Assembly: GCF_000284375.1 (NCBI RefSeq)
Contig: NC_017249.1
Span: 8,177,001 to 8,241,000, forward strand
Direction: 5' to 3'
DNA length: 64,000 nt
DNA from: Bradyrhizobium japonicum USDA 6
GTDB taxonomy: Bacteria > Pseudomonadota > Alphaproteobacteria > Rhizobiales > Xanthobacteraceae
Shown here: positions 57,073-64,000 of the stretch, piece by piece
Position numbering within the stretch: the first letter of the stretch is position 1
How the letters are laid out: each line of letters starts with the position of its first letter
Notes under the pieces: model-generated
The model's input: only the letters and a program-made list of their open reading frames with translations
The model's database searches: none
What the model was told of the DNA's origin: nothing
Position numbers and translations under genes: made by a program

Positions 57073-58767
57073 ATGCGATCAAGAGTTCTCTTTTTGGGGG
57101 CTGCGACCATGGCGATCGCCACAACGGGTACATCTATGGCGAACCTCGGGCGAGAAGCCCTGCCACCGTCGGTGTGGAACTGGTCCGGAGGCTACATTGG
57201 CGGGCATGTAGGCGGCGGGTACGGTCGAACCTCTTTCACCAATCCGTTCGGCCCACCGATCTACGGCGACGTCGTCGATATTCCCTCCTTCGTCGCAGGT
57301 GGCCAAATCGGCTACAATTGGCAGAACAATAGTTGGGTGTACGGCCTCGAACTGGATGCCAGCGCAGCTGTCGCGAGCGGCTCAAACACCTGCCTCGCAG
57401 CCTCAGACTTGATTGTAAGCGCAAACTGCAACGCAGCTCCGAACCTCTTTGCGACCGGGACCGGTCGCATCGGTTACGCCTTCGGCTCGCTCGGGCAAAC
57501 GCTTGCCTATCTCAAGGCAGGTGCAGCCTGGCAAAATAATCGAGGCGACATCGTCAACAACTTTGAAGGGGGCGACCTGCCACAGGAGAAAACCCATTTC
57601 GACTATGGCCAAGTTGGTGGCGTCATCGGGCTCGGTGTGGAGCAAGCCCTTACGCCTTCATGGTCGGTGAACGTCGAGTATGACTATCTGCATTTTGGCG
57701 GGCCGAGCGTCGCGACCGCTTCGACCGCGAAGTTATCTCCGTCTACGATTTTGCCGGCGAGCACGACCAGCCTGTCCAGCAACTATCACATTGGGAAAAT
57801 TGGTCTGAACTACCACTTTGGTGCGGACCCAGAAGCCGCACCAAAGTCCGATTCGCCGCTGCATGCGAGATCAGCCGGCAGCGTACCACCCATTCCCTAC
57901 ACGTCCGGTTGGTCGTTCGAAGGGGGCTCGCGGCTCTGGCTGAGCCGGGGAAGATTCCAGTGGGATCAAAGCGCAGTCCCGTATGGCTGGCCTGAAGACC
58001 CCAGCATACTGATTTCCAGGCTCACTTATCATGCACTGGACGGACTTTCGGGGGAGGTATTCGGCCGTGTCGACAGTCCCTGGGGAGTGTTCTTGAAGAG
58101 TAGCCTTGGTATCGGGTTCTTCAACAAAGGGAAATCGAACGATGAAGATTGGCTGCCCCACGAGGGATACCCCTACCTAAATACTCGTTCAGGTGAGTCA
58201 AACGGGCGATTTGCATATTACACGGCCGACGCCGGTTACGATGTCCTGCGCAGTACGAACTACAAGATCGGCGGATTTATAGGCTGGGCCTATTACAGCC
58301 AGAGCTCAGACTCGAGGGGTTGCGTTCCGCTCACAAATCCGCAGGACTTTTGTCGTATCAAGCCGAGCGACGATAGGATCGTTGGCAGCCAAGATACTCA
58401 ATGGAATGCGCCTCGAATCGGCTTGAGCGCCGAAACTATGCTGACCGAGCGCTGGCGCCTGAATGCGGACATCGCTTACCTGCCCTGGACCGACTTCAAG
58501 GGCCGCGATAATCATCTCTTGCGCAAAAAGACCACCTTTAGTGAGCAACACGGCAATGGTGGCGGCGGCGTCCAGGTTGAAGGCCTTCTGTCCTACTTTG
58601 TCACCAACAATATCAGCCTAGGCGTTGGAGGCCGCTATTGGGCCATGTGGACGAAAAAGGAAGCGGACTCCGCGGACTGCGGAAACGGCTGCGGCTCGCT
58701 AGGATTTGCGAACTACAGCATGGAACGGTGGGGTACGTTCTTCCAGGCGTCTTACAAGCTCAACTAA
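57073..58767 (+). CDS. Two-barrel outer membrane protein (Omp25-like plus omptin-like)
   Basis: The 564-residue protein starts with a signal peptide (MRSRVLFLGAATMAIATTGT, SMA). Residues about 35-255 form an Omp25/Omp31-type beta-barrel (WSGGYIGGHVGGGYGRTSF, FVAGGQIGYNWQNNSWVYGL, ending IGKIGLNYHFG). After a Pro/Ser-rich linker, residues about 275-564 form a second barrel-like domain (GWSFEGGSRLWLSRGRFQWD, YYTADAGYDVLRSTNYKIGG, LNADIAYLPWTDFKGRDNHL, ending FQASYKLN). This second part resembles omptin-fold outer-membrane proteins. I could not confirm the omptin catalytic residues. The terminal Phe/Tyr pattern fits BAM recognition. Fusion of two complete barrels in one chain is unusual. The gene is intact and follows an IS5 element. 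Confidence 0.8.
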   Translation: MRSRVLFLGAATMAIATTGTSMANLGREALPPSVWNWSGGYIGGHVGGGYGRTSFTNPFGPPIYGDVVDIPSFVAGGQIGYNWQNNSWVYGLELDASAAVASGSNTCLAASDLIVSANCNAAPNLFATGTGRIGYAFGSLGQTLAYLKAGAAWQNNRGDIVNNFEGGDLPQEKTHFDYGQVGGVIGLGVEQALTPSWSVNVEYDYLHFGGPSVATASTAKLSPSTILPASTTSLSSNYHIGKIGLNYHFGADPEAAPKSDSPLHARSAGSVPPIPYTSGWSFEGGSRLWLSRGRFQWDQSAVPYGWPEDPSILISRLTYHALDGLSGEVFGRVDSPWGVFLKSSLGIGFFNKGKSNDEDWLPHEGYPYLNTRSGESNGRFAYYTADAGYDVLRSTNYKIGGFIGWAYYSQSSDSRGCVPLTNPQDFCRIKPSDDRIVGSQDTQWNAPRIGLSAETMLTERWRLNADIAYLPWTDFKGRDNHLLRKKTTFSEQHGNGGGGVQVEGLLSYFVTNNISLGVGGRYWAMWTKKEADSADCGNGCGSLGFANYSMERWGTFFQASYKLN

Positions 58768-59721
58768 GGGCTTCACTGTTACGAGGCTCCAAACTGCAGA
58801 TGCTTAGGGGCCGTTCTGAAGTTCGCTGATGGCCCCAGTCCTCGGCGCCCATTCGCCGCCGAGGACTATGTCGCGATCACGCCTGTACACCGGCTTGCTT
58901 CGATTGCAAACCGCCCGCATGGACAAGGCGAGCGCAACTCCGCTCGCGAACCGGAGCTCGTTTCTGGTGATAAGAGCTCGATCCGTTGACCCGGAATTCG
59001 CTCCAAAGCCGATTCCGCGCACCATTGCGAAGGCGCCGACCGACCGGGAAGCCGCGGCCGTTGTCTCATCGCGCGGCGGCCGGAGGCGGGCGCAAAGTGC
59101 CTGGCGAAAGATCAACGGCTTATTCACCGAGGGGAGAGTTGAACGGCTGGCGGTCTGCAACGGACGAGCCGCTCACAGAGGAATTCAAGCCGTGGGTACA
59201 CAGCGTCGGTGAGGTTCTGCGCGAGGATCCATCCAGCGCAACGACTCGGGCAGTATTGCTTGGCGAGCTACCCGCCCTTGCATCGCCACGCGAACTCACG
59301 CGGGTCATTTCCTTTCATGTAACAGCAGAAGATCACCAGATGGAATGCGAGCCGCGCGTCCTTGCCCCCGATCACCAGACGTGACCAAGGATTCCAGACC
59401 GTCCTGATTCCTACACTCCCCGCTATGGCCCGGTCGTCTGCCCCTGCTGGGACCTTCATGAGCAGCATCATCCGACATCAAATTCAGCTTACTGATCGTG
59501 TGAAGGGCGAGCGCAAGTTCAGTTTTTGCAATCTGCTCATCGTATTTGCCTGCACTTTGGTGCCACCCCCACGGGCAGATCCTCGGCGCTAGAAGTGAAT
59601 GCGGCCCAATTGGCTGGGGGAGACTAAAGGCAATCGGCATTCGGCCACTTTTCCTCGCCAGCCAAACACGTAACCGGCGGCAGGGCGCCGAGCCCGTATG
59701 GAAGGCGCGCCCCCACGATTC
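58768..59721. other. 950 bp without a recognised gene
   Basis: Overlapping frames of 60-130 codons on both strands carry no recognised signatures. The stretch LTEEFKPWVHSVGEVLREDP (near 59177) looks protein-like but could not be placed. Confidence 0.4.
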
Positions 59722-60030
59722 CTAAATTCCGCAGCGGGATCTCTCCTGGGCAATCCTGACCGCGGCGAGCCCCAACATCACGTCGCCGGTGAACCCGAAA
59801 TGGAGACGATAGAGCCACCAGATTGCGCAGCACCGGTCAAGATCGGACAAGGCTAGCCCGCGCCTAATTGCTGCGAGCATCCGCGCCATGGGCTTCATTC
59901 CGTGGATCATGTGGAAGCCTCGGCGTCTCGGGGCCGGCGCTCGCCATTCAATGACTTTCCGGGCGGTGGCGGCTCGCTGTCCGGCGCGTGCACCTGCAAT
60001 AGATTGGGAGCTGAGATTGATGTTCGCCAT
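59722..60030 (-). CDS. Small hypothetical protein
   Basis: A 102-codon frame starts MANINLSSQSIAGARAGQRA at the ATG at 60030 with GGAAAAG about 7 bases upstream. It is basic and contains MIHGMKPMARMLAAIRRGLA and CCAIWWLYRLHFGFTGDVML near the end, a possible single hydrophobic helix. I do not recognise the family. The ribosome site and internal coherence make it more likely than the surrounding frames, but the support is modest. Confidence 0.4.
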   Translation of the reverse strand: MANINLSSQSIAGARAGQRAATARKVIEWRAPAPRRRGFHMIHGMKPMARMLAAIRRGLALSDLDRCCAIWWLYRLHFGFTGDVMLGLAAVRIAQERSRCGI

Positions 60031-60481
60031 GACGTTCTTTTCCGGTTTTTGAGGCTGGTTGCACACGCCTATGTGCATGCGATCTTGCGTGACTCTACGG
60101 TGGAGCTACTGCTTGCAGAACGCCCAGATTTGGTAGTGTTAAATTGACACGATTTCCTCGACAAATACGCTCACGCAATCCCACTGCTACGCAAAGCGAC
60201 TGCGCCACTTGCGACGGTCCTTGCGGCTAGGCGATCTTTGCTGCCACCTCCTTGAGAATACCTTCGCGTCCGCCAAGACAATCCAGCCTCGCACTTGCAG
60301 GGCCTCCGCCGTTTCCAAGCAAGTGCTCAACGGGCACCGGTTTCTGCCCAATTTGCCGAACCCAGCCGACATCGAGCGCTGGCTTGCGGCCGAGCCCCGT
60401 TTGCCCTGGTAATTCTCGGTCACCTCGCGAAGCACCGCCCCGAGCAGTTCGGCCGCGGCACACCGTCGTGCAGCGCTCACG

Positions 60482-60690
60482 GGGATCCCTCAGACGCAAA
60501 GCAGCCGAGAAGACGATCATCCCGCGCACGGCTAACAGTGCGGCGCTGGCCGGTGATCCCGGGACCGGGGCGCGGCGGCGTGCCTTGGGCACTCCGCGAC
60601 GCACCCCGGTTCTTCCGATCCCGCGCGCAATGGTGCAACCTCGGACTGGCCCACAGCCGGAGCTGTATCGGTCAAGCGCCAGCAACATCC
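60482..60690 (+). repeat. Diverged direct repeat, copy 1
   Basis: This segment begins with CAGACGCAAAGCAGCC and shares GACGATCATCCCGCGCACGG, GTGCGGCGCTGGCC and several later blocks, in the same order and orientation, with 62027-62210. The copies differ by many substitutions and small indels. Neither encodes a recognised protein. Confidence 0.75.
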
Positions 60691-60923
60691 TCGAGTGAAG
60701 CAACACGGCGACAATATTGCCGGCCGGATGACAGGTCGGCACCACGCAGACGAATGGCCAGGATGACCGTGCATCTCGAGCGCTGCCAGCGGGCCCGATG
60801 ATGCGTACCCGCTGGCGGCTCGAACAATCCACTGCTAAGCGATGAACCGTCTATCCAGGTAAGGACAACCAAAGTGACCGCACGACTCAGACCCAGCGCG
60901 ATCGGCTCACCGTCAAGTTGGTC

Positions 60924-61499
60924 TCATACCCGCGTAAGCTTAACGAATCCTCCTTCGGCTAGTTCGGCTTTGTAGGCCCGTCCGTTAAGATGGATGGTCG
61001 TGGGGCTATTGGCGGTCGGCATGAAACCTTCTTCGCGCAGCTTGTCTATGAGGGCAGGTGTGGCCCATTGCTGTGGTAGCGGCCTTCCATAGCGTCGGTT
61101 CTCCGCGAAGAAGGCTCCGAAGTCCGGTACCCCCGCCCGGCCGGCCCCAAGCACTTGGTCTTCCGCAGGGTTATGAACAAGAAGAACGCGATTACACTCA
61201 TCCAAACCGGCCGTGTAGCGGTGACCCCGGATTTCATAGGTCATTGTCGGCTGGTCCGAGTCCGGCAAGAGACCCCGGTGGAACAGCCTATCGACCATCG
61301 AGTCAGGGGCGATTTGCGAACCGTGTGAAAATCTCTGGGGAGCGGCGAAGGAGACATCTACCGCTTCCTCAGGTGCGGCAGACGATGATGGTCCAGCTTC
61401 ATTCATGATCTCGCTGAACAAATCATGATCTTCCTGTGTCCAGACGTGCGCTGTCGGTGATTCTGGTGAACGGGCATTATCGATCGGGCTTGGAGCCAT
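60924..61499 (-). CDS. Putative type III secreted effector, two repeat modules
   Basis: The 191-residue protein starts at the ATG at 61499, which follows AAAGGAGGG. A perfect-looking tts box lies about 120 bp upstream on the same strand. The N-terminal 50 residues are Ser/Pro/Ala-rich as in secretion leaders. Two copies of a repeat module follow: residues about 57-110 (FSHGSQIAPDSM, GLLPDSD, YEIRGHRYTAGL, LLVHNP) and about 138-190 (QQWATPALIDKL, GFMPTANS, IHLNGRAYKAEL, FVKLTR). The module is shared with the effector-like protein at 52647-53975. No enzyme domain is present, so the module itself may be the active or host-binding part. I am confident about TtsI control and less so about secretion. 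Confidence 0.75.
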   Translation of the reverse strand: MAPSPIDNARSPESPTAHVWTQEDHDLFSEIMNEAGPSSSAAPEEAVDVSFAAPQRFSHGSQIAPDSMVDRLFHRGLLPDSDQPTMTYEIRGHRYTAGLDECNRVLLVHNPAEDQVLGAGRAGVPDFGAFFAENRRYGRPLPQQWATPALIDKLREEGFMPTANSPTTIHLNGRAYKAELAEGGFVKLTRV

Positions 61500-61618
61500 A
61501 AAGCCCTCCTTTTTGTTAAGAGACCAAAGGCCTCTAGAATATCTCCCAGAGGGAATGAGCTGAAGTTCGTCACGAATTCCGGCATGGGCAGCTTCGTCAT
61601 CAAGAGGCCAAGTTCGAG

Positions 61619-61649
61619 TGTTAGAGAGGCTGGCTTTCGAGAAGCTGAC
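61619..61649 (-). promoter_or_regulatory. tts box (TtsI-binding site)
   Basis: Read on the minus strand from 61649, GTCAGCTTCTCGAAAGCC is a near-exact tts box, continuing AGCCTCTCTAACA. It faces the small effector-like gene starting at 61499. Confidence 0.88.
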
Positions 61650-63111
61650 AAAGGTCGAAGAAGAAAGACAAACTCGCGGCTGCATCTACCACGTCTGATG
61701 CGATCATCTCCGATCCTGAACTCATTCCACCTCAACTCGCGGTCGGCGCGCAGCTCTGCGTCCTGCATCGTTTCATCTGACGGAAAGCTCGTTAGGAGGT
61801 CAGGCGACGCTGACCGCAGCCAGCCCCAGTCCCATACCGAACATGTGCATTTCGATCTCTGTCCGCGACCAGTTGTTCTGGCCTGCACTTGAGCCTATGC
61901 TTGGTCCGATAAGCAGAATGACCGCGATAGCCGGGCCAACGCGAGAACAGACGAGAGCGCGATCTGAGAGTCCGGCAAGAGCGGAGCGATCTGTTCACCT
62001 GATTAAATGAAGAAAGAAATCGCTCAGACGCAAAGCAGCCCAGACGATCATCCCGCGCACGGCTAAAGGTGCGGCGCTGGCCGATGATCTCGGGACTGCG
62101 GCTGCCGCTGCGTTTAATGCGCACTCCGCGATGTCCCCAGTGCGTCCGATCCTGCGCGCCATGATGCAACGTCGGACAGGCCGTCAGCCGGAGCTACATC
62201 GGCCAAGCTGAGATTTTCATCGTCAGATGAGGCAATACGATCCGCCAACTTTATCCGGCTGCTATTGATGCTACGCGTCATGCAGATGGCGCTCGCGCCT
62301 TGTTGTTGGAAAAGAGGATTCACTCGTGTCCTGATTAAGACAAATCGTTGTAATTGTTGGCGAAGCCGCCGCTGAAATGGCCGTCTTCCTCTAAGCGTCC
62401 GCTGGCGAAGAAGCGTAGCCGTTTCTTGCTTGCCCGCCCGGGCACACAAACGCTAGCTTCTGCGTGTGGCGCTATCGATTAGCCTTAGCAGCTCTCCACA
62501 TGGTTGACCAAGATGGGCGACTCTGAAGCTCGCGCTCACCTAACGACTTGAGATCGGCATTCGTCGGTGTTGCGGCCGAACAGCTGGGCCTTCTCACGTC
62601 CTGGACGACGCGCTCGCTCGGGCGATAGCCAAGATGCAAGCGAGCGGCGCGGAACGCATGACGGCCTCGGTCCTGATGGTCGCCAGACCCAAGCGGCTCG
62701 GGGGAAAGCGGTTTGCCCGTCCGCTGGCGATCCGGCCGCGACGGAAAGTGGAGCACTGGTGAATGGTGATCTTGCTCGCGCGCAAGAGACCGCCTCGGGC
62801 GCGTTGATTGGCAGCATCGTCTAGGCGATGACGCAGCCCCGACTGGCTGTTTAAGGAGCGGACGCAACGCGTGACGCTGAGGTGGCTCGCGTCCTCGTCG
62901 ATCATGTTCGGCGCCAGCCAGTCTTGTCGCAAACCCGCCACAGCAACGTAATGTCTGCGGCGCCCGACAACTGCACCAGGTTCTCATATTTCTCTTACCG
63001 TAAGCGACGTTCGCGTCCCACTCGCAAAGGTTTGGCGTGGGGATTGCAGTCTGTTGATCAACGTGTTTGCAAATCGCTGGCGGGGGGTATGGAGGCGACA
63101 ACGACGGAGAA
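61650..63111. other. 1.4 kb without a supported gene
   Basis: The region contains copy 2 of the direct repeat. Frames of 60-200 codons overlap in all phases and show no signatures. A minus-strand stretch near 62540-62810 changes frame several times and may be a decayed gene I cannot name. Confidence 0.4.
62027..62210 (+). repeat. Diverged direct repeat, copy 2
   Basis: This is the second copy of the segment at 60482-60690. The shared blocks include CAGACGCAAAGCAGCC, GACGATCATCCCGCGCACGG and GTGCGGCGCTGGCC, then CACTCCGCGA and CAGCCGGAGCT further on. Confidence 0.75.
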
Positions 63112-63775
63112 TTACGAGGTGCGGCCGAACGACCAGGGCAGGAGCTCGTCGATCCGGGACTGCGGGTGACCGGTTGCGATCGCTTTGAGCGTCGCTTTCA
63201 TCCAGACGTAGGGCTCCACGCTGTTGATTTTGCAGGTGGCGATGAGCGAAGCTATGCGCGCCCATGAACGACCACCTTCGTCGTGACCAGCAAATAAACT
63301 ATTTTTACGCGTCAGAGTCAGCGGCCTGATTTGATTTTCGACGGGATTGGTGTCCATCTCAACGCAACCATCGTCGAGAAACAAGGTGAGGCCATCCCAA
63401 TGGTTCAGGAGATAGGCGATCGCCTTGCCCATCTCGCTGCCCGGCGACAGGCGAGCGGCTTGCTCGCGCAGAAACCTCTCGAGTTCAGCGACGAGCGGCC
63501 GTGATCGCTCGTTACGGGTCGTTTGCCGAGCCGGGGCGTCGGCGCCACGGATCTCCTTCTCGATCGCATAGAGTGCGGCGATGCGCGCGAGAACGGCTTC
63601 GGCGATGGGTGAGCCGGCTTTCGGAGTCGCTGCGATGATCTTGCGCCTTGAGTGGGACCAACATGCGGCCAGCCGCAGCGGCACGCCGCCTTTGCGCTTG
63701 GGCCGTGCGAGCCGATGATAGCCCTGGTATCCGTCGACCTGAAGGATGCCGTCGAAGCCCTCGAGGATGCGCTCA
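63112..63775 (-). pseudogene. IS66 family transposase TnpC, C-terminal third
   Basis: The frame encodes AERILEGFDGILQVDGYQGY, then LRLAACWSHSRRKIIAATPK, LFLDDGCVEMDTNPVENQIR (the catalytic Glu region), RKNSLFAGHDEGGRSWARIA and the typical end INSVEPYVWMKATLKAIATG, HPQSRIDELLPW. The first two thirds of TnpC, with the zinc-binding and first catalytic regions, are missing because the gene is fused to the end of tnpB at about 63774. The copy is inactive. Confidence 0.85.
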
Positions 63776-64000
63776 GCAGCTTCCAGTTCAGCCCTTCAAA
63801 CAGCGCTTCGAACTGCACGCGCGTCAGATGCATGACGCCGTCGCTGATCTGCGGCCACTCGAAACGACCATCGCGGCCAAGGCGCTTGTAGACCAAAACG
63901 AGGCCCGTGCCGTCCCATAGCAAAATCTTCAGCCGGTCGGCGCGCTTCGAACGAAAAACCACGATCAGGCCCGAATGCGGATCGAGCCCAAGCGTGTTTT
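63774..64000 (-). CDS. tnpB: IS66 family TnpB, 5' end outside window
   Basis: The visible part reads TLGLDPHSGLIVVFRSKRAD, RLKILLWDGTGLVLVYKRLG and GRFEWPQISDGVMHLTRVQF, which is TnpB (IS66 Orf2). The start lies beyond the right edge. Near the C-terminus (FEALFEGLNWKLL) the sequence runs into TnpC coding sequence in another frame, so the original stop and the tnpB-tnpC junction have been deleted. It belongs to a different IS66 subgroup from the copy at 13 kb. Confidence 0.8.

Overview
The window looks like a piece of a Bradyrhizobium-type symbiosis island. The evidence is two tts boxes placed in front of two type III effector-like genes, an island-type copy of sigma-54 (rpoN), Omp2b/Omp25-type outer membrane proteins, a perfect FixK/FNR box, and a high density of insertion sequences and broken genes. 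The host assignment is an inference from gene content; no rRNA or tRNA gene was found in the window.

Layout. 1-12.1 kb is an amino-acid/amine catabolic region. It holds two Asp/Glu-racemase paralogues, decayed metallo-beta-lactamase-fold and CaiB-type CoA-transferase genes, a D-2-hydroxyacid dehydrogenase, a class III aminotransferase plus semialdehyde dehydrogenase pair with a divergent Lrp/AsnC regulator, and a polyamine-type ABC importer whose permease is cut off by a serine-recombinase remnant. 12.1-15.4 kb is a mobile-element pile-up: recombinase, IS66 tnpA/tnpB, and an IS4-like element with 14-bp inverted ends and a 9-bp target duplication.

15.7-22.4 kb is the most unusual part: six genes on the minus strand, spaced 1 to 19 bp apart or overlapping by 4 bp. 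They encode a haem-oxygenase-like di-iron protein, a D-2-hydroxyacid dehydrogenase, a two-helix membrane protein, an 889-residue NACHT NTPase with a C-terminal formylglycine-generating-enzyme (FGE) fold, a class II aldolase and a D-amino-acid oxidase (one-base frameshift). A STAND-type switch is therefore built into a metabolic operon. I regard this as the best candidate for an undescribed system, either immune/regulatory or biosynthetic.

23.9-30 kb has a GNAT acetyltransferase, a KamA-family radical SAM aminomutase lacking the lysine-binding aspartates, a group II intron fragment inside an IS5-like remnant, and a porin with an amber codon at the end of its signal peptide. 30-41.4 kb has more chromosome-like genes (arfB with a frameshift, a paired M16 peptidase operon, an ABC exporter, a frameshifted thioredoxin-fold protein), interrupted by an IS21 element and an NRPS condensation-domain relic. 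41.4-50 kb is mostly gene debris (PEP mutase, JetD/DUF2220-like, di-haem cytochrome, AAA ATPase) around intact rpoN and a LuxR-family regulator.

50-64 kb contains a DnaJ-domain protein, the two tts-box effectors sharing a repeated module of about 55 residues, a SET-domain protein, an intact IS5 element, a double-barrel outer membrane protein, a diverged direct repeat and an IS66 copy with an internal deletion at the right edge. Many otherwise good genes carry one inactivating change. This is either real decay typical of such islands or, for the one-base cases, possible sequence error.
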